Positions 45,225 to 57,200 of a stretch of DNA of 64,000 nt are shown here, in pieces. This DNA comes from Salticus scenicus (Eukaryota; Arthropoda; Arachnida; Araneae; Salticidae). Every line of letters starts with the position of its first letter. The first letter of the stretch is position 1. Position numbers and translations under genes: made by a program. Location of the stretch: positions 73,057,341 through 73,121,340 of the forward strand of contig OZ005662.1 in the NCBI GenBank assembly GCA_963930645.1, written 5' to 3'. The notes beneath the pieces were generated by a model. That model made no database searches, was not told the origin of the DNA, and worked only from the letters and a program-made list of their open reading frames with translations.

Positions 45225-45773
45225 ATCTTTTAACTTGAAAGAAATAATAAAATCTGTAAATATATCAAAGCTTATAGTAAACACACTAAACAGTACACAA
45301 ATATCGTTCTCGTGCTCGTCTGTCTAACTTTATAATCGAATATTAATCGAAAAGATTAAGTTTCGAATTCGTTTTATCAGGAAGATTTGAAAAACTAATT
45401 TAAACTCTTCATAATTTTTTTAAAACGCTTTTCTTATTTCTAATAATGTTTTCCTAGCTGTTGAAGTTTACTTTTCTACAAAATAAGTCGTTATTCGTTT
45501 GTAGTTTCAAAAAGTTATTATTAGTTAGCATTGTTACTTAAGATTTTCTAGTTTAGTTTCTATAAAAATATTTAATAGAATGAAAGCTTTATGATATGTT
45601 TGATACTATATAAAAATAATAATAAGTCAAACTATTATTGGTTGGCATGGCTGGCATCAATAATATTTGTTCGGTGATCAGTTGATTTTTTGTGATGGAT
45701 GATGGCTGACCGTGGCTGACGCAGCGAAGAGTGAAGTGTCCGTGTTTTGACGCAGCGATCAAGTAATGTTGAA
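45225..45773. promoter_or_regulatory. Probable divergent promoter region, DCTN4 / CCSER-like
   Basis: Lies between the DCTN4 start codon and a possible non-coding first exon of the CCSER-like gene. That exon would end at a good donor (GAA|GTAAGT at 45774), and the sequence before it is less AT-rich with several CpG (45690-45760). Transcription starts cannot be placed from sequence alone. Confidence 0.35.
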
Positions 45774-47337
45774 GTAAGTGTTGTAAAAAAAAAAAAACTA
45801 AAACACAAGAAAATGAAGTGGGTGGAACTACTGTATATTGAAAGCGAAAACCTGTTTTGTGCACACACCACAAATATTAATTTATTTCCTCATTTAAATA
45901 ATCCAAACATTTTTTGGAGGTGCAACTATTTCAGATCTTTTTTTATGGTATATGGGTCATTTTATTATATTTACACTTCATTTTTTACGATCCTAGTTAA
46001 ATTAATATTATACACATTTTAATATTGACGCTCACAATGACAGAAGTGATTTAAAAATCATAAAAAATAATTATGAAATACTATATGATAAAATAGATTC
46101 TTCATTGAAAAACACATTTGTATTATCTTTTGCTGTTAAATATTAGTTTCAAATCATAGAAATATTCCAATTATACAGTATATGTTTACTTTATTGGCAT
46201 TATATTTTAATTAACATTCGGAAGACTGTAACATACTGCAGTTTTTTTATTACTGAAACAGCAATTGTATACAGACATTGAGTAATTAAAGTATACAAAG
46301 TTGATTTATTTTGGAATTGTCTGTGATATTTTAATATTTCTTTTAAAATCTATATCCAAAATATGCGTTATCATTGAATAGGCAGCCTTTTTTCTTCTTT
46401 AAATATTATTATTTATTATGCACTCTGTATATTGTTTTCATAATCTAATCTCAATGCATACTATAACCCATTAAATTATCAAAATCAGATTTTTTATTAA
46501 ATATTTGGAAGTAAAGTTTTTTTTTTTTGATTGGTAAGTTTTGTTAAAGGCAAGATCCTTTGTATTTAAATAATTATTTAACTTAAAATTTTATTGACTT
46601 AATTAGTTTATTAAATGTGCTTAGCAATTCTGTTGTTTAAATATGTACATCAAATTAATAAACTGTTGATGTTTTGGGTATTTGTTACATAATTGGTGGT
46701 ATGAATTCTAGTTATAGGTTGATATGAAAGATAATGATGTATTTATATAAATATTTGAAGTGATTATAAGATATTAAAAGTCGTTTACATTAATATGAGT
46801 ATAAATATCATTTCTGAAAATTATAGATATTTTAGACAGTATCTCCAAAGAGTATGTTGTGTTATCATCATTTGAATTTCGCTTTTAGAAATTGATAGTT
46901 TTTAATTCAACGAATACTTTTCTAAATATTGAAAGTTTTTTTTATAAATATTGATGTTATAGTTACTTTTTTGAAAGTTTGATAACCTTATTTTAAGTTT
47001 ATCTGTTTAATCTTTCGTGATATCAGTTTAATCCGTTAATACCAAGCATCCAGTGAAATCACAGTTTGCAATACCCCTTCGCGACTTTTGCTGGCACGAT
47101 CTCTGCAAGCTCATAGGCTTGATTTACTTTTCAAGATGGCGACTGTTGATGTTAATGATCGTTTTCACACAAAAAATAAATTGAAATTTTCACTTGTTTT
47201 GTAATTTTACATACAAAAAACATCAACAAATGCCATTTTTTAAATGTAAATCACACCAACGAGCTAGCGTGAATTGTGCCAACAAAAGCTGCATTCAATA
47301 TAAAAAAAAACTCTGGAAAAGCTGATTTGTCATGTAT
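45774..47337. other. Presumed intron 1 of the CCSER-like gene
   Basis: AT-rich, no recognised coding region. At 47134 there is an AAGATGGCGAC word, a YY1-like initiator motif in a slightly GC-richer patch, which could mark an alternative start. Confidence 0.35.
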
Positions 47338-47895
47338 GAAAATCTGAACTGCCGCGGTCAGTATGCTCGCTTCGTAAGCATTAAACCAAAGAAAAAGAAA
47401 AAATTACTGGATACCCCTAATTTTCTGTGCATAAATCAGTAAATGCATGAAAATTTTTACAGACACGGTCAGTATCCCGATGTATGCTCACCTCGCGAGC
47501 ATTTAAAAAAATTAAAATCACCGGATACCCTTAATTCGTTACGCATGAATCAGTAAATGCATGAAAATTTGTACAGCCGTGGTTAGTACCTATGCTTTCT
47601 TCACGAGCATTAAAACCAAAAGAAAACATCACTGGATAACCATAATTTGAGGTGCATGAATCAGTAAATGTATGAAAGTTTGTATAGCCGCAGTCAGTAT
47701 CCTGATCTTCGTGACCATTAAAACCAAACGAAACATCACTGGATACTCCTAATTCATGGTGCATGATTCAGTAAATGCATGAAACTGCAGCATGTGTACT
47801 GCAGCAGCCAGTGTTCTGATGCAAGATCGCTACGCGAGCATTAAAATAAATAATAATCACTGAATGCACCTAAATCATGGTGCATGAATAAAAAA
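47338..47895 (+). repeat. Five ~110-bp tandem repeats
   Basis: Units start near 47338, 47450, 47563, 47674 and 47781. Shared blocks: ACAGCCGCGGTCAGTATCC, CTTCGCGAGCATTAAAACCA, CACTGGATACCCCTAATT and GCATGAATCAGTAAATGCAT. CpG sites recur in each unit. A short open frame on the minus strand is only the echo of this repeat. Confidence 0.88.
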
Positions 47896-48356
47896 AAAAA
47901 TTGCGTATAATAATAAGGTGCAGAAAATGCATGAAAAATCTATATTGCAGCAGTGATTATAATGCCTACTCTGTTTTTTTCTTTTATTTCTAAATTGATT
48001 AAAACATATATAAAATACACTGACAAAAGATAATGTAAAATTACATATAAAATGTATTTGATTGCATAAAATAAGAAAATCTTTTTTATGCCATTAAATG
48101 CATTTTCTTTGTTATCAAATTAAAAAATGCACTGTTTTATTTTCTAAAAAGTCAGTTTAAAATTTAAAATGTTAACATGTGTTTCAATACTTTTCAGTAT
48201 CTTTTTCAACACTGATTCTGATTTAATTAGCAACACAAACCTTTGACTTTTTTGTTTTTCATTTCAATGCCATGATAAATTCAGTTCTTATACTCTATTT
48301 TATAATTTGAATATTTAAATGGCTGTCATGAAACCTTTAAAAAATTATACATTACT
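47896..48356. other. Intronic, nothing recognised
   Basis: AT-rich. Confidence 0.4.
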
Positions 48357-48998
48357 CAGGTGTCGATCCTGTCAAAAATTGGGTCCATTTTGCTGCCCCT
48401 TCACAAAATTCTACATCATTAAAAGGGACCTTTTACAAAATTCAAAATTATAGAAATGGTTCCTTCACATTTCACAAGATTTTGCTTTATAAAAATAAAC
48501 CTTTTATAAAGTGTTTCCATGTTTACAATTATTCTTAAAAACCACAATTTTTATAAAAAAATTCACTATAAAACTATAAAATGATACATTTAATTAAAAT
48601 CATTAAAATTACATTGTGTCCAAGGCCTTTCACCTAAACACCAGGGCTTCATCAGGACAGAGCCATTTTAACTAGAAGTACAGTAACATTTGATTTATAT
48701 ACACAAAAGAACCATATTACGGTTACAGTTATTTTACATAAAAAAGTTGAACACAGATCAATCACAAATAAAACAGTCTGAAAGCATAGAGAAAGTATTA
48801 TTCTTAATTAATTGGTTCAACAAAACTCTATTAACTTGATATTAAATACTATATAGAATGACTGTTAAAGGCTTTACACAATATTTTTCGTCTCTCTTTC
48901 TTTCTTTTTTTTTCCACAAAAATAAATAAAAATTTTGCAAAAAAATTTTATTTTTCATTTAAAAGGGACCCAAAAATTAAAACCTGGATCAACTCCTG
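48357..48998. mobile_element. hAT-like element remnant
   Basis: The left end CAGGTGTCGATCCTGTCAAA is mirrored by GACCCAAAAATT..GGATCAACTCCTG at the right. The CAGG start suggests hAT, but the flanking 8-mers (ACATTACT and TTCCTACT) match only in part. Confidence 0.5.
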
Positions 48999-49490
48999 TT
49001 CCTACTTGCTATGTTATTTTTTAACACGCTTTTATTAGCTTCACCTGTATGTATGTATAATGAATGTTTGTATTTGTAACCGCTCTGGGGGCAAACAATA
49101 AATCTATATTGTAAAAAAAGACTTTCCCTACGTGAACGCTGTGACTGTGAGGTAAAGCTCTGCGCTATGAACCTAAAGGTCTAGCGTTCGAGCCTAGTCA
49201 GGGGAGATTTTTTAAAAATGGTTTTTGTTTAATTCTAAATTATTTTAAATAAAGATTTAAATGTATGCAAATATTATGATGTGTCACTCACATGATTTTC
49301 TCTTATCCTGCATTTTAATACTAAGATAGATATTTTGTGCTTTTTAGTTCACATTTCTATAAAAGCATGTTCTTTAATTTTTTAAAACTACAATATTATT
49401 GTACTATTAATATTATGATTCTATTTACTATAATAAGTTTAATTAATTCTCAATATTAAAGTAGTATTTTTTTTTTTTATCTTATTGTAG

Positions 49491-51267
49491 TCTCTATTTG
49501 TTTATTCCTCTGAATGGGCGCATGTTACTCCAAGAAAGCTAGTGGAGGGAATCGTCCGTACACAACAGTACACATGGCTTCCACTAAACTAGAAGAAGCC
49601 TCAAGACTTGCACGCCCTACACCTTACACAAGAACACAGAATGCAAACTTAGAGTTTGCTGTAAAGAAAGGCATTCCTTTATCAACCAAGTATAGCTCTA
49701 TCAGTCCGATAGATCATGGTGATATGAAAAACTTGAAAAATACATTCCAGTCAAACATTCCTCGTTTTTCTTCTAGTCTGCCTGTGTCTACTTCAGTAGA
49801 ACAAAAAACTGCAAATTTAAATTGCAATGATAATGAAACATTGCATGTTGTAAATAATAATGCTGTTGCGAATTCTCGATCTGCTTCAAATATTCCAAAT
49901 TCCTTGAGCACACAGGTAAATAAGTTAACTGTTAAAACTGAATTGCAGATGAAATCAAAAAGCAGTAAAAGTTGTCCTGACAAAATTACTTCTCATGAAT
50001 CTGAAGAAAAGACTCTAAAAACTCCTGGGAAAACTACAGGGCTTCCAAGACAAATAACCTCAAAATCATCTCAAAATATTTCTGTTGTTAGTCCGGAAAT
50101 GTTATCAATTCCTAAGTCATACCAGTCAAAATTTAACAAGAATGCATCTACTGGTCATAGCCCTCTTTTAAAGTCACCATCACAGAAAGGCTCCGAGAGT
50201 AAGGACAGTTTGTCAGACTTTGATTCAGGTTTAGGTAATAGCTTAACCGATAAACAAAAACCTGAAGATTCAGACACTCTTAAAGATTTAGAACGTTTAG
50301 AGCTTTTAGAAGAATCTTCTCCTGTATTTAATCTAGATACTTCTAAAACTATGAGCAGTACTCCGAAAGGTTCTTATTTACAAAAAACTAATGTAAAAGC
50401 TCCTGCATATAAAAGAGAACCTAATGGTAAATGGAGTTTTGATGAAAAAAATTTCTCTCAAGAAGCTGAAACGTCTGATGATTCTAAATCTATTAATAGA
50501 GGTGACAGGAGCCCAAGAGAGAAGCACTCGTTTAAAATGAATGCTTCTGATAATATATTTTCAACATATGCTTCTTATAAAGGCTTGTTATCATATCAGA
50601 AAAAGTCTTTCAAACCTATTGATGCAAATTTAACTGTTGCCAGAGAAAGGAGTCCTCAAGAAAATAAAACAACTCCAGTTAATTCGAATATTTCCAGCAT
50701 TCCAAAAATCAGAAAATCAACTCCTAGTCAACCTCTGACAAATAGAAGCAGCATCTTTTATGTTCAAACTGAAAATGGAAAATCTATTGCTGAATCCAAT
50801 TCTGGGAAAGATTCTTCACAAGGTGGAGAAACGTCGCCAATGAAAGAACATTTGCGTTCACCTAAGCAGTCTGGTACTGATTCTGATGAAAAATCAGATA
50901 GTGCAGAAAATGGTGTCTTGAGTCCTCCTTCAGAAGTTGAAAATCGAGACTTTTTAATTGATGACGAGATTTCAGATCAACCCGATTTAACTCTTTGTTG
51001 TGATCCACAGTCAGAGGATTCAGATTTACAGTCATTACAACTTGCTGTAAGTGAACTGCATGCATTACAGTTGGCCAGCACATCAAAGAAACGAACAGAT
51101 AGTGTTAGTAGTTATTCGAGCAAAAAATCTCGTGCAAATGATCATCGGGATAGTTTAATATTAGGATCTGATTTAGGTTCTTCATGTTCCAGCATTGCCT
51201 CTGATGATTTAATGCTAGATTACGAGAAGAACTTTGATGGTTTTCCAGAAGGAACAGTAAACGAAGG
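49491..51267 (+). CDS. CCSER: CCSER-like exon with start codon
   Basis: Acceptor TTATTGTAG ends at 49490, then 23 nt of 5' UTR and the ATG at 49514. This single large exon encodes 584 residues plus two bases and ends at the donor GTAAGG. The upstream acceptor implies at least one non-coding 5' exon. Contains SDFDSGLGNSLTD (~235), similar to phospho-regulated acidic-serine motifs, and many SP sites. Confidence 0.85.
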
Positions 51268-54200
51268 GTAAGGAATAAATTAGTAATTTACAAAACTTTA
51301 TTTTTTGTTCAAACTACTTTTATATATTGAAATTTTTTATTTTTCCAACTGAGTGAAAATAATGCCTGGATCGGAAGTCGAACCCCGGATCTTTGACTTA
51401 CAAGGTCAAGGCTCTACCAATTGAGCTATCCAGGCCGACAGCCGGTCGACATTACTCACTCAGACAACCTTTAGGCAGAAAACATCTGGTCTATCGTTTA
51501 GATAGCTCAACAGAAATAAGCCGCAGGTAATGGAAAACACCATTAAACAATGGGAGAAAGAAATACAATTTTTATTAAAATCACACAATCAACTCTGGAA
51601 GAAACTCATTTATTGAATTTTTTTTTTTTTTTCTGACTGAGTGAAAATAATGCATGGATGCAGAACCCCTTTCCAGGGTTCGACTCCCGGTCCAGGCATT
51701 ATTTTCACTGAGTCGGAAAAATAAAAAAATTTCAATAAATGATTTTCTTCCACAGTTGATTGTGTGATTTTAATAAAAATTACTTTTATATAGTCACTTT
51801 AAAACTAATTGTCTAATTTAATAGTTATAGTTTTGTGAAAACTCTGCTTTTTATTATTATTTCGGAAAATTCCTCAAATTTTGAATGCATTATCTGTATC
51901 TCCAGGACTAGATAAAGTTGAATTTCTTACATAGCAATGTGTTGTCAGTCTTACACCACAATCCACATTATAGCAGTATATTAATAAATTGATATTACCA
52001 ATATTTTCCCAGTCGCAGAGCTTTCTGCATCTATCTGCAGCAAAACAAGAATGCCAGAGCTAGTCTGACATTTCAGGCATTTAATTAAATTAAAACCACA
52101 TGCTCTTTTCCGTCATCTGAATATAATTTTAGTCAATATCTATGGGGAAAATATCGCTATTATCTTAATGTGTGATCTCTGCGTATAAATATAGTTATTT
52201 TATAGGTATTGAAATAACTATTCTTTGTTGCGTAAATATAAACTTTGAAGGTAATACAATACCTCAAAAATTTAGAAACTTGATGAATATCTGTCTTAAT
52301 CTTTCTATTAAAAATATTACTATTGCCACTGTTCATTTTGTGTGTCTGCAGCCGGTCTCCTCCATAGATATAGTAATTTATATAGATTTTTGATGCCGAA
52401 AAAGTTTTTTGGCATCAGCCATTAGAGAGTTAAAACTCGAAAACAGTAATAGAATAGAATGATAATTAATTTTTAAAATGCCGAAATATTGCGTGGCTTT
52501 TAAGTGTTCTAATAAATATATGAAAGGAAATGGGGTAGGTTCCATAAATAAGTTATATTCAAGTAATTTATAAAAAATATAATTTTTATAATCAGTTGCT
52601 TTGTTATTATGAGATAATTACTATTTTCATATTTAATGGAATACTTTTTTTTAATTTTAATATTTTATATTAGTAAGTAATATGGAATTCTCAAAATTCT
52701 TTTAAATGTAGCTAGCAGCCGCGAAAGTAATTTATTAAATTATAATTTATTAAAATTATTTTTCATGATGAATGCAGACGATTTTTATCTCAAAGGAGTA
52801 TAATAATAATAAATGCCGAAAGAAAGACAGTTTTGTGCAGACATGAGTATTCTAGAGTATAGTACAATAAAAGGAAAGTAAAACAAAAAGAAAGAAAAAG
52901 GGGTATCTGGAGTTTTTCATTCTCTTTTAGTGCATAAATTTTATTTGCTAAATTACCTATGTGTATTCCCGTGTATATTCACTCGTGGAAATACAAATGG
53001 CCGTCTTTTCCCGATTAAAAAAGGTATCACTTTTACCCTCTCAATGATCAATCTATGTCTTATTACTATATCTATGGTCTCCTCAGAAATGAGGGGATCA
53101 TCAGCATTGCAAGAGATATTGTTGTTTACAGAATAATTCAAGGAATGAGTTCCTTTTGGTCTTAATTAATGTTATTAATTAAATATGTTACATTAATGTG
53201 TTCTATTTGCCAATTTGGAAATAGTTTCTCTTAATAATTGTTTTATCAGTCTAAAACACTAATCCAAAATAGCATATCTTTGATATCAGAAACACTCTGG
53301 ATTATTCATCCTCATTTTAAAATTGTTATCCAGTCTCTGTAGAGAATCTCAGGCAAAAAATACTAACAGAATTGAACAATCCAACCTTTACTTTCTTTGA
53401 TGGTTCATTCATTGTAACAAAACACAGTTTAAAAATAAATAAATAATAATAATTTTAAATAGAAGGAAATTTTGCAATATCAGGGTACACTATCATTGTT
53501 TTAAAAATTTAATGAAAATTGAAATAGATTATAATTTTAAATTTTTACCATATTTTTCTATCATTTAACTTGAAGTAATTATTGATATATATATATATAT
53601 ATTTAATCTTTGAATTTATTTGCCAAATATTCATAGTCTATTGGAGTAATTTTATAAAAAGAAAAAATGTGGAGAAAATTTCATTTATTATCATTATGCT
53701 TTTTCGTGATTTTTCCAAAAGTTGGAAGTTCTGCATCATGTTTTGAATTGTAACCCTTCGCCTTCTATGTAAGACAGCACACTTTTCAGTAAAATAAATA
53801 AATTACAAATTTAATGGGAAACAAACAAAACCCTTATAATATACAATTTTAATACAAATTTCAGTTAACTAAAATACCAGTTATAAAATTTTTAAAAGCA
53901 CCAGTTTACAACTTTTTTTAATAGTGTTTTAATGTAATGCTTTTCTTTATTAATTTTGGATTGGTTAGGTTTTACAGAATAAACTACGTAAAATCCAGTT
54001 AATACTTAACTTAGATTTTGACTCTAAATTTAACTTTCAAAATTATATCTCCTATGAATATAACAATTCATTTAATAAAAAATTTCAATGTATTTTTTTT
54101 GTTTTATATTAGTATATTTTATTTATATTTTGTCGTTTTATATTACACATTAGACCTGCTTCTCCCATGAAAAAAGTTGACTGTGATGATGATAAAATAG

Positions 54201-57200
54201 CCCCTTTAAGAACTGAGAAGAAGTTTGATTTTGAAGAAAAAACTCGGTGAGTAATTATAATGGATCTTTTAATTAATATTTACTTGATATATTGAAATAA
54301 GTACTATATTGTACAACAAGATTTATATGGAAAAATTTGAAAATTAAGAGTTTATGAAATTCCCACTATTTGAATTATATTTATTTTGTGTTTAATAAAA
54401 TACATTTTGCATTGTAATACAGTACAAAGCCGAAAATCCAGAATCGCCAAAAATCCGGAAGATTTCGGCAGCGTTAATCATCATCAACAGCGATTTTCTT
54501 TTTTTTTTAAGTATAAATATATCTAAATAAAAAAACGAAAAAGTATTTTATTTCTTAGTAATCTTCAAAACCGGCATTTGCAAAGTCTGAAAGAGGAGGG
54601 AGAAGAAGATTATAATAATAGTAATAATTCTTAAACATTTATCTAATTAAGAACTAAATTCTATATTCTATTTCAGTTATGCTTAAACTTTTAGTTGAAA
54701 ACCTAAAGTACTAAAATAATAATAATAATAAAAAAAATCGCGAATTGTTTTAAAAGTGGTATGTTTTTCTTATTTATTTTTCTCTATTGTACCTTGTACT
54801 AATTTTTGTATGCAAATATTTCAATAAATCTGTTTTGTTTTTCAAGTTCAACTTTTAATTTTATTTATTTATTGCTAAAGTTGATAGAAAAAATATTACA
54901 GAATACATTTAAGAATCTTAATATATTATTTTTTACTTGAATTTGCATATTACCTAAATACTTAAACCAAAATATTATATTTGTTAGGCATGACCAAAAA
55001 TTCGAAAATCCGGAATCGTCGCGGTCCCGACGATTCCGGATTTTCGGCTTTGTACTGTACACCTTATTTTGAATTATTAATCTTTGAATAAATCTCCCAT
55101 TTCTCTAATTATTTTCACAGGAAGCGGTTTTATCGAAGATCTTCTGGACCTTTAGTTTCTTCAGCAGAAAAATTGGAAGTGCGCCATCGTACTGTATCAC
55201 TGCCTTTGAGGCCACCTCGCCAAATGATTGTTAGTGAAGCTGATGATGGTTGTCTCAAACTAGATGCCTCTTCATATCGATTATTGTGCCAAGATTTAAA
55301 TGGAGTTAAAACTTTATTGTTAAGGTTGAAATCAGTCATACAAGAGGTAAATCTTATCAGAGAAATAAAAAAAAAAATACTTTGTCTTGTCAGTATTTTA
55401 TCCAAATTTGCATTCAATACTGGTTTGTAAGCCCAGTGACAGAAACACGGCGACATAGTCGCAGACACAGAAAAACAGCTTGCGGACAGTTTTTGTCTGC
55501 ACCGATAAAAAAAATTTGTCCGCAACTTTTGGATAACAATTCACTTATAAAAATTTTTGTATCAAAACTAAAACTTTTATTATTTATAATTATTTATATT
55601 GTGTTGCGTCAAACATTGCTATAAAATATTTAATTGAATGAGATGAATTGAATGAATATGCACACAGTTGTTTATACTATATTGCTCTGTAGTAAAATTG
55701 TATTTGTGTATTGTTGCATGAGATCACCGCTGATGTTAAGCCGTCCCCCCCCCCCCTCCCCATTAGCTTTCAGGCTTTCTGAGTGTAAGCCATTTTCTCC
55801 CCTGATTACATGCAAATTTTACAGACAGATTAAGAAATTTTAAAAGCCTGTCGCAGACAGCTACAAAACTTTCTGCCACTGGGTTTGTAAGTTTGTATTT
55901 ATTTACTTTCTTTTGTATTCAATAGAAGAAAGTATTAGATTTGAAAAAGTTTTCAACTTCCAGTTTTCGATCAATGTCTGCATTTTGAGAGGTTCAGAAT
56001 AACTACTGGAAATTTTTAGAAAATATCAATGTTTGCGTGTGATAAAAGTTTGTGGCAGTTCTTAGCTCAAGAACTAATGCACAGAATTTTATACAAATTT
56101 ACATATAGTTGTGCCTTGACACAAATTAGTGTTTATCAACTTTTGGTAAAAATTGCCCGACAGGTGGTGGTGTCACACAATTTTTTAATAATTTTTAATA
56201 CAGCAGCTTAGTACAGAATTTTATATAAATGTGCGTAATGAGAATTATTTTTAACCAATCGTGAAATTGAAAAGAATTTCTAGTCTTTCCTGTGCAGAAC
56301 ATCTGTGTAATAGTACCTACAGTCGGTAACAAAAGTGTCCGAACACTAGCAAAATTTCCTATGTAAAAAAAGTACACTTCATATGACTTTGTTAAATAAA
56401 TTCTTATCAAATCCTGTTCTTGGTCAGTGTAAGAACATGATTTGATAAGGATTTATTTAACAAAGCCGTAGGAAGTGTACTTTTTTTACGTAAGAATTTT
56501 TGCTAGTGTTCGAACACTTTTGTTACAGACTGTACATACCTAATTGATTTTCAGAAAAATCTCATTAATAATTTTTTTTTTTTTTTTTTTTTTTTTTAGT
56601 GAAAGAGATTTAAATCTTTGTTATTTTCTTTATAATTTCAATTTTAGAAAATGTTTTCTAAATTTCTGAGAATTAAGTTATTGTTACATTAAAAATCAAC
56701 TATTTTCTAATATTTGACGGAATTATATTTAACAGGGAGCAGCCCCTGCTCATCACTCTTGGAGCGATGTAGAGCGCTTCTAAGAGGACTACTCGCAGCT
56801 TATTTAAAAGCTAAAAAAAATTACAAAATTCGCCAGGCTTATGGAATTATATTACCATACAAAATAGAAATTACATAGAGAGCAATTAAGAACAGTAATA
56901 ACTTTACTTTCTTACAGTGTCTGAAGCTTTCAACCAGTGCCCTTGCATTCTTCTTTGCTTTGTTTTGATGACTTTTTTGTGGCTTGAATAGTTCTTCCTT
57001 CGATGATTTTGGATGGATAAGCAGTGCCATCTCTCGCCTGCCTTGCAAAATCATCAAAGGAAGAAATATTCAAGTCACAAATAATTCGTCAAAGCACTAA
57101 AGAAAGCTAAGACCCTGGCTGAAAAGCTTCTGAAACTTTAAGAAGATAGGGTTATCATTCTTAATTTTTTATTAAAGTAAGTTTGAAGTCTTTGTTTAAT

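Noticed and set aside
45589..46022. Overlapping short frames near 45.6-46.0 kb on both strands
   Set aside because: No conserved strings; better explained as a promoter or 5' UTR region.
47531..47764. 77-codon minus-strand frame with repeated TNFHTFTDSC
   Set aside because: The repetition is the translation of the ~110-bp tandem DNA repeat; no family or splice context supports a gene.
49141..49205. tRNA-like segment with a GCGTTCGAGCCT B box
   Set aside because: The D and anticodon arms cannot be paired convincingly; at best a very decayed SINE.
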